A stretch of DNA of 64,000 nt, taken from assembly GCA_021307315.1 (NCBI GenBank), contig JAJSPD010000038.1, forward strand, positions 186,001 through 250,000, given 5' to 3'. Shown piece by piece: positions 1-11,873 of this stretch. This stretch comes from Bisporella sp. PMI_857. Taxonomy: Eukaryota; Ascomycota; Leotiomycetes; Helotiales; Helotiaceae. The notes beneath the pieces were generated by a model. That model made no database searches, was not told the DNA's origin, and saw only the letters and a list, made by a program, of their open reading frames with translations. The position numbers and the translations under genes were made by a program. Position 1 is the first letter of the stretch, and the number at the start of each line of letters is the position of its first letter.

Positions 1-754
1 CTTCTCTTCTTGGTCTTCGTGGAAATCTCCCCAAGTGAGCTGTTCACCGAGCCCGCTGATCTCACAATTGCCGGCTGTGGAGTGTCTCAGCCACTTGCGA
101 AAGGACCTCATATTGCCGGGTTCTGGCTCAGGAATTGCGCAGAGCTGAGTATATAGTAAAAGAGCCTCATCTAGAAAACAATGTTCAGCTTTCAATTAAA
201 CACTTTAGTGAGATGTGTGACCTACTATACTCCTTCAAAACCACCCGAATATTTTTTACCAAACGCCACTGTTCCTTGAGATCATCGCTTTTCTGGTCTT
301 GTGAGTTTACTAGTTTCGATGCATACTTCCAATACTTTGATGCATGACCTGCACCTTGCCAATGATCTTTCCATTCCGCGCGATGTAGTTTTCTCTTCAG
401 TATAGTAAGCTCCGTTTGGTAGTAGAGAAGGCTTTTGATATTCAGGTCGCGGAAACGAGAAAAAGCTGCAAAGTCGGGCGTCTGTGATAACAACAATGCT
501 AGCCTTGGCCACCCAGGGACAGGGTCGTTGAAGTCCTCATCAGGTCTATGTCCTTCTCCGTCGTTTTTTTCTTCTATTGCCATAGGATCCGAGGTCGGCT
601 TTATTGAGAAGCCAGAGCTGACAGGCGACGACGCCTTCGAACTTGGGTTCGTCAAAGTTGCAGAGCCTCGGGATGATTCTATACTCGCGCGTGGACTTTT
701 TGCCTTCATTGCGCACTTATGTTTAGCTCGTAAATACAGAAACCAGATCAACAC
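1..754 (-). CDS. DUF6594 domain protein, 3' part outside the window
   Basis: Two exons are visible: 754 (or 709)..226 and 170..beyond base 1, joined by a 55-nt GT-AG intron (225..171). The splice restores a continuous frame (EYNEALLLYTQL, then a WLRHST segment). The block GWPRLALLLSQTPDFAAF followed by a Leu/Arg-rich helix and a later EYNEALLLYTQ stretch is the usual N-terminal half of fungal DUF6594 proteins. Members normally end in two or three transmembrane helices, which would lie left of the window. The Ser/Pro-rich start is low complexity. Met at 709 (MKAKSPRAS) looks a better start than Met at 754, but both are open. The cellular role of the family is unknown. Confidence 0.72.
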
Positions 755-2441
755 AATCGAGTTTCTTTCTTTTCAGATTAAGCCCTTAAGATATGCGGGG
801 TACACATCATTGAGTCAGATGGCTGAACATAGTACCCTTATGAATGACTGGACCCTCTGATGAATGTCTGCTGCTCGACCTTACCTTAACAGAAGCCTTA
901 TTAGGCTTGCACCGCCTTAATCACCTCAAACTAATCCTATGGATTGATGAGTTGTATCTGCATATATATCGCGGGGGCTGAGGTTGGTAGTATAACCACT
1001 TTGTTTTTCTTAGCAGAAGCTGAGCTCATGCAGCAACGCCATATGCACGCAGACAACCTTCACCATTTCTAAGAGCCTATACTAGAAAACACGGGTAAAC
1101 ATAGGTACAACCCATCCAGAACTGATGATAATCCCTACACCCTGAATCCATTTCAAAGCCCATGGTATCAGGGTTATCGTCTCCCGACTTCATTTTAATA
1201 TGTCCCCAGTTTTGCGAATCCCCAAATCCAAAATTGCTTCTCAAGACTCTCCCGCTAGCCTGTGGGCATGAGCACGCAATCTGCAGTGGCATGGTGGTTT
1301 ACCACTGCGTCAGGCTGCCTCAGTAGGCTCCTATTCGAAATGGTGTGGTAGGACAAATGTTTGGTTCGATTGCAGCAGCCACCAACCATACACACTAGCA
1401 CAACTCATAGAATACAGCCAACCGTCGTATTGCGGGGCTTGTATTGTGATATCCTGTTATTCAGTTTTGTGAGGAGTGAATGCGAGTAGCAGGGTTGCCG
1501 ATACACGTATGATGAATCTAATTTACGGTAGTGCAGTAATCCTAGTTGACGCCCGGGTGTGGTTTGTGTAACCGCAAACTGTGTAACCACACCTTAACTC
1601 ATTGCAATTTTCTACAGTAAGGCAGCCGCATCCTGATCTGCGATGACAAAGCCTCCTACTCGGTACTCTTCGACTGAGACTATTAATGCAAGCCTTGCCT
1701 CTTAAATGGAGACTGGCATATGTGTTTTCTGCAAAGCACAAGCATGCAGTATATCAAACAAATGGAACCGGCATCAACAATTGAATTTCTGAACACGGAA
1801 TTTTCAGTCCATTGGAACACTTCTGGAAGCCTACCAAATGTCATGGGAAATATCCTAAGCCACGGAACCACTTGGTCGGTGGCGAGCCAGCCAGCAAGGG
1901 CACCTTTTGCGATGGTGGATTGAATGGACATCCACGCTTCGTGATTTTGCTTCGCTAAACCTTAAGCAATAACACGACTATTTTGGAAATTACTAGCGGC
2001 GCAGTTAATTGTGTGTCAGAAAGTCTGCCATAGATGGCTGCTGACTGTTCGTTCTCGCCCCCAGCACGGGATGTCTCGCGCGGCAAAACATTCGGCGGCC
2101 CGATACGGAATTATCTTCTTTACGCCTAACAAAATATCGTCTCGTGAAAGAGCAAGGCGAGCACAATGACGGATATTTTATGAGCCACTGAGTCCTATGA
2201 TCCACAATCATTGAGGCTCCTGTCTAGGATATTGGTTGAATGGGCATCAACCCTTCATCTTAGCCTCTTCGCCTGATTAGCGGTCAGAAAAAACATTGCC
2301 TGTCCATGGTTCGCCAGCAAAGCAGCCTCATCCTGTTCAAAAAGCCCAAAGATCTCTCATCTCTGCGCCTTCAAATCAAAATTTTAATTGAAGAAACTAA
2401 CACGGAGAGGCAGCATTCTAAAACAGACCGAAAAAGAAGCT
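755..2441. other. Intergenic, no supported gene
   Basis: Only short ORFs under about 85 codons occur on both strands, and none shows a recognisable domain or a convincing splice chain. It presumably holds the upstream regions of the two divergent flanking genes. Confidence 0.6.
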
Positions 2442-3754
2442 ATGAACTCACAGAAGCTAGTAGACAGTAAAGGTAAGGATCTAAGGCTGAGGCAACTTCC
2501 CTGCCCGCTAAACAAGGCTAACTTACTTCTGTGAACTGTTAGGAGGGCAAGCACAAGACGGGGAAAGGCTGTCTCCCACATCGGCGGAGAATTATCCCAA
2601 TAGACCTCGATCCGCTTCGACATCCCCGTCGGTACGCTCAAACAGATCCGGCATAACCATTGTTGAAAGCGATGCGCAGATTGCGAAGGAACAAAAGAAG
2701 TTAATGCAACGCGCTGGAACCATCGATCTGAATATCAAAGCTTCAAGATTGACATTCTTGAAAGGATTCTTTCTGCCTGTAAGAATGCGGAACCAGATTG
2801 CAAAAACCGCAGAGTTGAAGGGACTTGTAGACATTCGTCATGGGGTAAGATACCCCCAAGATATGGGATGACGGCTTTTGCTGATAGATCGAAAGGAGAA
2901 CCCAGATTACCCATGGATCATAACTGTGAATGTGGCTTCCAACAAGGTAGCAGGCGGATATTTTGAGGAGAAGGAAGCCCGGTGCACCATCGACACCGGT
3001 AATCTACAGGGCAATTTTATCTCCAAAGAGTTCGTGATCGAACAGCTCGGTTTTGTGGAATCAGACTTTGATCCGCTTACAGGTGCTGAGCGAAGAGGAG
3101 GAACCTCAGCAAGTGGTCACTATGTAATGCCACTCGGTGCCGTGAATGTCACTTGGTACCACAAAGGCTCTACACGAATGTTTCGCGACATGCGCTTTCT
3201 TGTTTTCCCCGATCCTCACTGTGAACTTGTCATCGGAGCTCGATCCATACAAAAGCATGACCTCCTCTCGCCTCCAAATCTAACCCTAAATGGGGGAAGA
3301 ACGGACGTGGCTAAAGACAACGGTACGTAAGTAGAACGAAGTTGCACTAGCTAGGACTAATTTTCTAGCAGATCCAAAGTTGGCTAATTTGAATTCAGCA
3401 ATCTCGACTCTTGATGATAGAATAGAATCGAAAAACGATACCCGTGATACCCTTAATGGGGAGAAGAATAACAAAGATCTGAAACGCATCGGCGAGCTTG
3501 ATAATGAATTGCTGAAGTTAAGTAAACAACGAGAGGCTGCGATCAAGGAGAGGGACGATTACGCCGCTGCGAAGAAGCAGGGCAAAAGCAACAGCGATAA
3601 ACCAAAAGACATAAACCAACAAGCCAATGGCTCCAAAGAATCCAACAACACAAGTGCAAATCAAAATTCCACGGACAAAAATGATTCTTCCAAAAGTAAG
3701 AGCTGGGGGAAATTCTTCAGAAGAGACGCAAGCAAAAAACCCCACAGCGAATGA
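2442..3754 (+). CDS. Retropepsin-like aspartyl protease domain protein with C-terminal coiled coil
   Basis: Assembled as four exons: 2442..2472, 2543..2844, 2896..3322 and 3369..3754 (381 aa). Introns are 70, 51 and 46 nt. Intron 1 has a GGCTAAC branch site and the last has GACTAAT. The N-terminal 110 residues are polar (KEQKKLMQRAGT helix). The central domain carries CTIDTGNLQGNFIS, which matches the D-T-G active-site loop of retropepsin-like folds. A later hydrophobic-ELVIGARSI segment fits the hydrophobic-hydrophobic-Gly motif of such domains. The C-terminus is a charged helix (IGELDNELLKLSKQREAAIK) followed by a Ser/Asn/Lys-rich tail. The last acceptor is tandem (TAGCAG), so two products differing by one residue are possible. 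No gag, RT or integrase lies nearby, so this appears to be a host gene rather than a retroelement. Proteolytic activity is not shown. Confidence 0.72.
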
Positions 3755-5180
3755 AAAGGCAGTTCCGAAGGTTGAAGTTTTGTCGATGAGTCTCTAAGCA
3801 TCCGAAGCTTATTTCAGCCTGAGATTCCCTGCTATTATATATATTTCCTTTTTTTTTCTAAGTTGGCAAGTTCAGAGAGGGCCATTTCGTCGGTTGTTTG
3901 ACGCAATTTGTACTGAATTTGTATGCTACGCGTGGGATCAGAATGAATTATGGTGCGGTATCGTGTTTGGGAGGATATTTTTGCAAGCTTTTCGGTGGAA
4001 AGATTATCTTTAGAGGATGTTTGGATGCGAGTCCGCTGTTACGATAGTGTTTGAACGAAGTTTTTGAGGTTGAAATAGAATTTGTCCATGCGTCATGCCC
4101 TGAGCGGCACAAGCTTTAAGGTTGTTTTAATGCTTGTTTTAGTTCTGCGGCACAGGCCCTTTAGCGAGTAGCACCCGGAATTGGCGATCCCTTCAGTGGT
4201 GTTGATATTGTTCGCATCACCCGATATGATAAAGGCTGTGGTATAGTAGTGACTACATGCTTTCAGCATGAAAACCATCATCTTTCGTAAAAACAATGAA
4301 TGGTAAACCGGTTATTAACTATTTATCTCAAACATGTTGCGCTTTTGAAAATTCACTTGCCTCACATTGCTTCTCAGGTCTCTAAACCGTTCTAACACTA
4401 TTCCTAACGGTTGCTGTACATCGTTAATAGTACTTGATAATTCCATGTCCAAAGGAAAGATCCTTCGGACTACCTTCTAAGAGATACTATATGGTGCTTA
4501 TGCGCTGCTTACTAGCCATGGACGCAAGATAACAAATCCTCTTTTTAATTGGCGTTTAGAAGGGCATTCAAAACTTGTGACAGACTTTTTTTTTCTATGT
4601 CTCAGCTGCGCGGAAATGGTGGAGTGGAAATTTGTGAGTTGAAGATGGATATTTGAAAGTGCGTTGTCCTGTTTATATCCTGGCTTCGTGGTGGCTAACT
4701 TAGCCTCAGCGTAGGCCGACAGCATGCATCGGCCAAGGTTTACAGATCCCCAGACGTCAAGTCTGGATGCCTTGTACATCCTAATGTTTCATCACCCAAG
4801 ACATCAAGGGTGTAAGGCATCAAGAGCACGTCACATTTATGCCGTGCTGAGGACTTCTTGCATCGTCCAGGGCCTTCGCTAAGCATTCTGTCAAGCGGCT
4901 CAACCATTTTCAATGATGTAGTTTGCAAGCTGAGAAAGTGTAATTGGGATGGAATACGAAGAAGAAAGTTGATTCATGGTACTCTAAGAGCTACCTGGTT
5001 TGTTTAATAAGTGCAAACTGCAAAGGCAAGCCACACCAGAAAGACTTGATGGCCAGCTTCCAAGAAAAGCATGTGCCTTTGAGTCCCAGAGTACCGAAGA
5101 TGATCTCCATATTGTTACTTTCTCAGTGCTTTCTCAGTTAATGCGTAATGGTCATATCTTTCCATCACTGATCAATCCGC
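3755..5180. other. Intergenic, no supported gene
   Basis: This is AT-rich sequence after the retropepsin-like gene. The ORFs at 4498-4928 and 4944-5302 lack domains and splice support. The part next to 5181 is presumably the 3' flank of the minus-strand secreted-protein gene. Confidence 0.55.
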
Positions 5181-5755
5181 TCAAGGAATCTCATACCCAG
5201 GAGGCCACGGCAAGTCGTTCAGCTCCCCACCAGCCCACCTCGCGAACGGCAAAGCAATTGGAAACTCTACCTTCTCCCCCAGCTCCCACGCCTCTTGCGT
5301 GAAGTTATACAACCCTTTCTCTCCCCTACAATATCCCTTTGTAATGCTCTTCAAAGGCTCAGCGACTTTGGTCCCTTCCTTGTCAATACACTTAGCACAC
5401 TCGACGAGGTTGGCAGGGTAGGTGCGGTTGGCAGTGATCAAGATGGTGGAAGTGCAAAGACAGTGACGGAATGGATATTCGATGACGGGATCGTGGCCAT
5501 TGGTGTGATTTACGCAGGCGATCCAGAGAAAGCGCGCGGCGTTGCAGTGGCCGGACCCTAAAAATGCATGTTAGAAAGTCTGGGCCGAGTGGAGACGGAA
5601 AAGTGGGAAGGAGATGCACAGAAGCAACCGTTAATGGCCGGGTCAGTTGGGAGACCAAATTCCTGGCGAGCAGGCAGGTTGAGGGGTGAGGACAGGACGC
5701 AGATCAAAATTGCGAAGAGGGCAAGGAGCGTGGTCCGGGAGAAGACGAAATACAT
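5181..5755 (-). CDS. Small secreted cysteine-containing protein (effector-like)
   Basis: Exons 5755..5620 and 5557..5181, with a 62-nt intron (5619..5558; TTCTAAC branch site, TTTTTAG acceptor), encode 170 aa. The N-terminus MYFVFSRTTLLALFAILICV is a clear signal peptide. The mature part has several Cys (GCF, SGHC, IACVNH, HCLCTS, VECAKC, GYCRGE) and candidate N-glycosylation sites at NHT, NRT and NFT. This matches the pattern of secreted disulfide-bonded fungal proteins. I do not recognise a family. The start is the ATG directly before the signal peptide; an upstream in-frame Met at 5950 would bury the signal and is less likely. The donor is GTGCAT, which is weak but is the only one that restores the frame. 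Confidence 0.68.
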
Positions 5756-6400
5756 CTTGGTCAGTTTGAATTCGTGCTCGAGTATGATTAGTATGGCATT
5801 CAGTGCTTGAGACAGAGTTTTTGTTGTTCTTTTGGTGTGGCGAATTGAATTAGCATAAGATATACTGGTAATAAAAGGTGGAAGCGAGATCTGGGTATAC
5901 GAGGTAGGAAAGCCCCCACCTCTAATTGCTGCATGAAGCAGTGAATACAAAAAGGGTCTGTATATTTTGCCTGTCGAGATAAATTTCGTGGCTAGAGAGT
6001 GCTATCAGAGGCGGCTTAGGTTTTGCTGAGATGTTTGTGGGATACATAAAAAAAATCTTCAGAATACAATCCTTGATTCATATGAATAGGACATTTACCA
6101 GGCACAGAGGTCATATATCGGTTATCAGCAGGAAGATTCACAAAATGTACAGAAATGTAGTTTCGTGTAAGGTCTATTGCCTAAATCAGATAACCAAACG
6201 CCTTAATGAGAGTGTTAAATGGAAATTCCCAGAAATCAGACCTATGCAGAAATGCAGTAAAGACCGGTCCAGACACCAACTCATCTATGTGTACCATCTA
6301 TGCACCCACACTTGCAATGCCCAAATCCCCCCAATTCGCCAATGCCCCATCTATCCCGAACTCCTCTCAATGCCGTACTCAGATGAATAATATTGGTAAT
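5756..6400. other. Intergenic between two minus-strand secreted-protein genes
   Basis: This stretch should hold the promoter of the small secreted protein and the 3' end of the NlpC/P60 gene. The plus-strand ORF at 6031-6390 shows no domain. Confidence 0.5.
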
Positions 6401-7148
6401 TTACCAGCAGCGAACAACGCTTGGGCAGATCGCCTTGGTCCAGATCTTTTCCTCGCGGACAGTGGTTCCAGTGTGAGGAGCGTGAGTGACATAGCCCTTC
6501 TTGCTATAGATACCAACGTGGTGGATACCACTGGTTGAGCTTCCGCTGCAGCCCCAGAAGATCAGATCTCCGGGCAGGGCAGACTTGCGAGCAACCTTGC
6601 GGCACTTTCCGGCCTTGGTGGCGTATTGGGTGGTGGTTGTACGTGCTGGAATATGTTAGTAAGAAAAGTGAGGGAGGAAAGGAGCGACACTTACGGATGG
6701 TGGTTCCAGTGCCTTTCTTGACACAGGTGCGGGACAGGCAAGAGCAATCCATTCCTCCCTTCGCGGGTCCAAATGGAGCTGTGGCCTTACATCCTCCATA
6801 GAGGTATTTCGTGCCTTTGTAGCTGTAAGCGCAGGAGACAATCTTGCTGCCCGCACCTCCGCGAGCCTCAATGTGCCCCTCCTCACTGTCTTCGGCGGCT
6901 TCGTAGATGGAGCGCCCTTCGACTTTGACGGTGCTCTCATCTTGGGTCAACTCCTGTGGATCAAACTGTGGCTCCACACCACCCTCATTATCGCTGATTC
7001 CAGCATCATTTCCACCTGAGGCGGAGTCTCCGAGCTCAGGACCTGCTGGCATTGCGAGGGCATCTCTGTCCTGAAGCTCTGGAAGAGCGCTGGCGAAGAC
7101 GGTGGAGCTCACAAAGAGAGCTGCGAGAACTGTAGTAGAGAACTGCAT
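6401..7148 (-). CDS. Secreted NlpC/P60-family cysteine hydrolase
   Basis: Exons 7148..6695 and 6645..6401 flank a 49-nt intron (6694..6646; GTAAGTG donor, CTAACAT branch) and give 232 aa. A signal peptide (about residues 1-20) is followed by an acidic low-complexity propeptide-like stretch to about residue 97. The NlpC/P60 domain then runs to the end. The nucleophile is Cys135 in GGMDCSCLSR, the general-base His is His194 in GIHHVGIYS, and His206 or His209 (VTHAPHTG) can supply the third polar residue. LPGDLIFWG is the typical pre-His strand. Bacterial members cleave peptidoglycan stem peptides (gamma-D-Glu-diamino acid bonds). A secreted fungal version would act on bacterial wall fragments, which is an inference. 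Extra Cys pairs suggest disulfides suited to secretion. Horizontal origin is plausible but not tested. Confidence 0.86.
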
Positions 7149-8433
7149 ATTGAGATCTTAGTTTGTGAAAGAAGAGTTCTGAGACTATGAAAGTGAAAAA
7201 AACAATGAAATTCTTGGACTTGCTGCGAAGTTTATTGTGAAAGTTGTGGTTGTTTTATTGTTGTTGTAGTAAAGGTGATTGTGTTGATGCTGATGATGAA
7301 AGGAAATATCATGAGAAACCAGACTTGCTTTATACTTTCGCTGAAGCCATCATGTATCACCAAACTGCAGAAATTGGCCCGACTACAGGCATCCACTATT
7401 CCTTCAGGAGCTTCATCAATGCTCCCTTGCATCTCCACATTCCGCTATTCTCTTTAGTTCGTACATGGCAAGAGAGTAACAGTGCATTCTATCAAAGAGG
7501 CTCATCTCATCCCTTGGGATCACGAGAAAATCTGGGGAATACTCGCTTCGAAGTTACATCAAGGCATATCAGGTAGGAACAGCAATATACAAGGTATTGA
7601 ACATGGATTTGTCTATATTCCAAATGGATTCTCCCGTTCTAAGGATAAAGATAGACTCAAATGGATTCAGAGCACGGCGTACTGCAAAGTTCATACTGGA
7701 GTCTGACAAGGCATGGCGTCGCTTCGGATGAACTTCATGGTCGCTGTCATGCTCAATATTAATTGGAGGAGCCGCGGGATCTTCCTTATTGCGGAGGAAG
7801 TTCACTAATTAAGGTGCTGAGAGATCTTCCAGATATCGGGTAAACTCTTCTGATGCAATGGACAATATTAAGCCTCCACAAGTGGGAATGAGGCATGCTG
7901 CAAGCTGCAAAGAGCGGTTAAGTTGCCTAAAGATCTTAACCGTAGTCCGCGCTTCAGCCCATTTCACCCCAGAGCTGACAGGATACTGATAGATGAGTCT
8001 GAAAAATTTCCTGCTGTGCTATGTTAAAGCGATGAATGCACAGAACTTGTTATTCAGGTCTTCTGGGATGCAAATCATGGCATTCTGTCGCGAACCTATG
8101 GGCTTGGAGCCAGGGTTAAGAAACTTCGCCTCCACGTGTGTTCATCTGGATCTGGTAAATCGACTGCCGGCGGAATATTGGGATTGGTGGTGTTTTCAGC
8201 TGAGGTTGAAAATATATCAGATGGAGAGATGATGTGCCGACGGAAGGATGAAGCTTATTTTAGACCTGCAGGTTCAGCCGAACTTCAGGGGTTCTTGATA
8301 TGTCTTGGCGGACGGGTTCGCGATAACCAACAACATGCTGAGGTCTCCTTAACGGTGGCTGAGAACAACTAATGTCTGAACAACGTATCTCTGGTGTTAT
8401 TCTAGAAAACTACCCGGAACTTGAAGACTTCTT
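7149..8433. other. Intergenic, no supported gene
   Basis: This is the 5' flank of the NlpC/P60 gene and the 3' flank of the transporter gene. ORFs at 7244-7706 and 7993-8372 are short, have no splice support and resemble no family. Confidence 0.55.
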
Positions 8434-10298
8434 TCAGCCAAGATTGCTCTGATCTGGTACATTTCTACGCATTTTGCCATCAAACAGCTCCCCAATCTCC
8501 TCCAACGTCTTGCCTTTGGTTTCAACCCAAAAAAACCAAATAAAAATTACCTCCAGCACATCCCAGCTTCCATTCAGTAAATAGGCTATCCAGCCTAAGC
8601 TCTCCATTGCAAACGGGAATGAGAACACGAACAGTATTGCTGCACCATTTAGCACAAACGTGAAGACTCCCATGCCGATGGCACGAATTGGATAATTGAG
8701 CACCTCTGGTGGATATAAATAGAGAAGCGGTGTCCAGCCGAAGGAATAGGCGCCTTGAAAGAGGAAGACAGATGCTACAGTTCCGTATATACCAGATGTA
8801 TTTGAGGACGAGCCAAATTTATTTGTTAAAACGCCGATCAAAAAGATAAAAACGGACAGCGAAGCAGTACTGATTACGCCTGTAAGCCGACGTCCGATTT
8901 GATCGCAATAGTATGTTCCAGCAAGGGCACTGCAAAGACACCAGATATTTAGGAATATGTTCTAATCGTGTTAGTGAAAGGTTAGGACAGAGTGAGAATG
9001 GAGTTACGATTTGAAGCTGCGTATTAACGTCCTTAACGCCAGCATTTGTCAACATTCCTCCAAGATAGTAACCAGCAATGATATTTCCTAGATTTTGCGT
9101 TAGTCGGAGTATTGCACACGACATAATGACGGCCACTCACCTGAGACTGTGCTGAAGATAGCTGTGCTAATTGCAAGACTTACTCTTTTTCTTGAAACAG
9201 ATGAGCTGAAGATTTCTTTCAAACTCAAAGCCTCGCCCACCGTCTTCTCAAAATCAATCGTGTCTTTAATCTGTTTGAAATGAGCGAGGACGCGCGGTTC
9301 AGTTATATCCCCATCAGCATGAGTTTGAGCCACGACTTCAAGGGCTTCTTCGCTCCTATTCTGATAGATCAACCAGCGAGGTGACTCAGGTACAAATGGA
9401 AGAATGAGTATGCAAAGAATGCTGAATGCTCCTTGAATTGCAGATGGAACTCTCCAAGCCCAGGTCGAATACCCACTGCCAATGGTCGATGTGTAGTATG
9501 TTACCCCCGCTGCAATTAAACCACCTGTAATTTAATTAAACATCTGGTCAGGAATTCTTGTCCATTTAACATACCAACATAATAGCAATCATTTAGCAAG
9601 CCTAAACCCCAGGCTCTCCAATGATATGGCAATGTTTCAGCGACAAACGTCGGCCCAGCTAGAGTCGAAGCCGACGTGCCATACCCCACGAAAATCCGGC
9701 CAATGATGAAAATCGTAATGCTCTGTGCCAAAGTTTGTATTATCACTGATATCAACGTAAGCGTCGCGGCCCAGAAGAGAGCTTGCCGTCGACCAATAGC
9801 ATCAGTGACTTTGCCATAGGTCAATCCAGCAATCGCTCCTCCAATCCATAATGATGCTGTTGCGAGAGACATTGTCGCCGTCGTAAGGCGGAAGTAGTCC
9901 TTGTACCCCGGTAGCATGTTCAAACCGTTCCTGGTATGTGTTAGATCTCTTAGTGACAATGACCCAACACGTGATATGGCACAAACATCATGGAGCCATC
10001 GTATCCAAAGGTCTGCTGTGATTAGTGCAAGTTCATGTATGGGGGGACAAGAATAAAATACCGTTGAGGTGATACATGAGCACAAAACCAGCAGGATAGA
10101 TACTACAGTAGATGAACTCGAGACGTGAGGACGAGTAACACGAACAATAAAAGCCTCAGCCTTGCCGACAGCGCATGCCAGCCATGAATTAGAATGTTGC
10201 GAGGGCGGTTTGGGAAGTAAGCTTTGTAGCTCAGTGTGTATAGCTTCCATTGACGCATCTGCCAATGCATCCTCTTCTGATCCTAGATTACCAGCCAT
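8434..10298 (-). CDS. MFS sugar transporter (sugar porter family)
   Basis: Six exons: 10298..10062, 10015..9987, 9930..9575, 9524..9141, 9087..9008 and 8961..8434. Introns are 46-56 nt. The product is 537 aa. Sugar-porter hallmarks are QTFGYDGSMMNGLNMLPGY in the first helix, GRRQALFWAATLTLISVIIQ after the first D-x-x-GRR loop, GRIFVGYG, PESPRWLIY ending the first half, DQIGRRLTGVI, and WVETKGKTLEEIGELFDG at the end. About twelve hydrophobic helices are present. It resembles fungal lactose/hexose permease-like proton symporters of the plasma membrane; the substrate cannot be read from the sequence. Exon 2 is only 29 nt and uses a GTTTGT donor. All junctions keep the frame, so the gene looks intact. 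Confidence 0.93.
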
Positions 10299-10892
10299 CT
10301 CTTATCTATAATCTCACAGATCAGAACTACTTGGCCATGGATATTCAGACAATGCTACAGAGAGGAGACAGAGAAATTCAATGCCATAACTTACCCGTCT
10401 AACATGTTCAATATCCAATAGGGAGTCTCTGTGTTGTGTTATGAAGAAAGGCTGGCTTTGAAACAAGCGCCGCTTGGCATTTGCACATCCGGGGCATTGC
10501 AGGGAGATAGTTGCAACGTAGATTTAGTTATATAAGGTATATTTAGCGATTAGGAATTTTATATCAGAGTTCAGCCATAACTTGGCTAATATGTAAGGAC
10601 GAAGCCCATAATTGTTGTATTTACAAGTCAGCGGAATGTAAAGGTCTCAATTCTGGTGTCATGACAGGATTTTAGCATGCCAAGACGAGATTCTAGCACA
10701 TGATTGTTAATCAAATTGTCGCTTTGTGGACATAATACTCTTAAGATCATGGTATTATCTTTCTGCAGGTAACGGCCTGTCCCTTGCTTAGCGCTTCCCA
10801 TGCATCGTAAACAAGAAGCTATGAAAATGGTGCTTGGAAACAAATCTAATCGAATAACGCAATTGAGATGCTCTCCATGGGTATATGTGTAA
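10299..10892. other. Intergenic between the transporter and ASF1
   Basis: This is the 5' flank of the transporter gene and the 3' flank of ASF1. The ORF at 10628-11083 overlaps the ASF1 tail out of frame and is not a gene. Confidence 0.55.
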
Positions 10893-11873
10893 TCAGTGCG
10901 CCATGACAGCGTCAGCTTGGTGTACCAAGTTAGGCTTCTCAGCACCATCCATCTCCATTGCATCATCTCCGTCCGCCTCAGGTTCGCCTTCACCCTCTTC
11001 CTCCTCGAGTTCATCCTCGCTACCACTGCTCTCAGCCTCGAGATCCTCGCTCCCAGCATCGGAATCATCTCCAGCAGGGTCAACTTCAGCTCCTGTCATC
11101 TCAGAATCCTCTACCATAGCATCTGGATCGACAGCAGTAGCCTCCTCGGCCAGCTCTGCCTCCTCCTCAGCCAGTTCCTCGGCACCGTATTCTTCTCCAT
11201 CGGCGACCAAGTCCGCTTCAGGCTGATCGGGAGGAAATTCAGCGGGGGCAGATGCCTCAGAGTCCCTTCAAGCACTGTTAGCGGGACCTCATCATAAATC
11301 GTGTCTTGGCCTCACCATTTGATAGCAAAACGAGTAACTCTTGGCTTTTCTGATAGAACATTGCGCTTCACCTTTTCAACAATGGGCTTTGCTGGGGGAT
11401 CTGCATTTAGTTCCTCAGAATCATACTCGTTGTTGACATAATAACCAACACGAACAAACTCTCTGCCATCGTATGAGCAGGTAAGGAGGATGACCGTTAC
11501 GCCCAAGATCTCAGCATCAGGTATGCGAGCGGTTTTTGGTGGATCAGCTTCAAAGACAAACTTGTTGACACCGACGGGGATAGGGCCAACCAGGAGAGAA
11601 TCGAGCTCTTGATCGTGTTCATCCCTATTGAGGAGTTAGATTGAAAACAGCGGTGAGCAGCGGAGGGGCTACGAACGAGGTGGCAGAACCGACATAGGTC
11701 AACTTCCATTCGAGGTCTGCATAGCTTTAGTAACAATAATCGTGGCATCTGCTGCGCAACATACCCTTCTGCAGCTCCTCCAAGCACTCAAAGGTGATCT
11801 CGAATTGATAGGGATCGCTGAATTTGGCTGGGTTGTTTAGGACGTTCACGCCCAGGAGAGAGACGACAGACAT
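10893..11873 (-). CDS. asf1: Histone chaperone ASF1
   Basis: Four exons: 11873..11765, 11716..11677, 11624..11316 and 11265..10893. Introns are 48, 52 and 50 nt. The product is 276 aa. The N-terminal Asf1 core begins [20 protein letters not shown] and continues with [67 protein letters not shown] and [12 protein letters not shown], all close to yeast and human Asf1. Residues after about 160 form a long Asp/Glu-rich tail, as in fungal orthologues. The protein binds H3-H4 dimers in the nucleus and passes them to CAF-1 or HIRA during nucleosome assembly. The 40-nt exon 2 and GTTCGT donor are unusual but are needed to keep the conserved core. Complete and intact. Confidence 0.97.

Noticed and set aside
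2878..3330. Retropepsin-like domain as part of an LTR retrotransposon
   Set aside because: No reverse transcriptase, integrase, RNase H or LTRs nearby, and the domain lies in a spliced four-exon gene.
8136..8372. ORF beginning with a GSGKST Walker A-like string
   Set aside because: The motif is isolated, no NTPase fold or Walker B follows, and no exon can be joined; coincidence.
10885..11297. Ser-rich plus-strand ORFs of 113 and 133 codons
   Set aside because: They are antisense shadows of the Asp/Glu-rich ASF1 tail.
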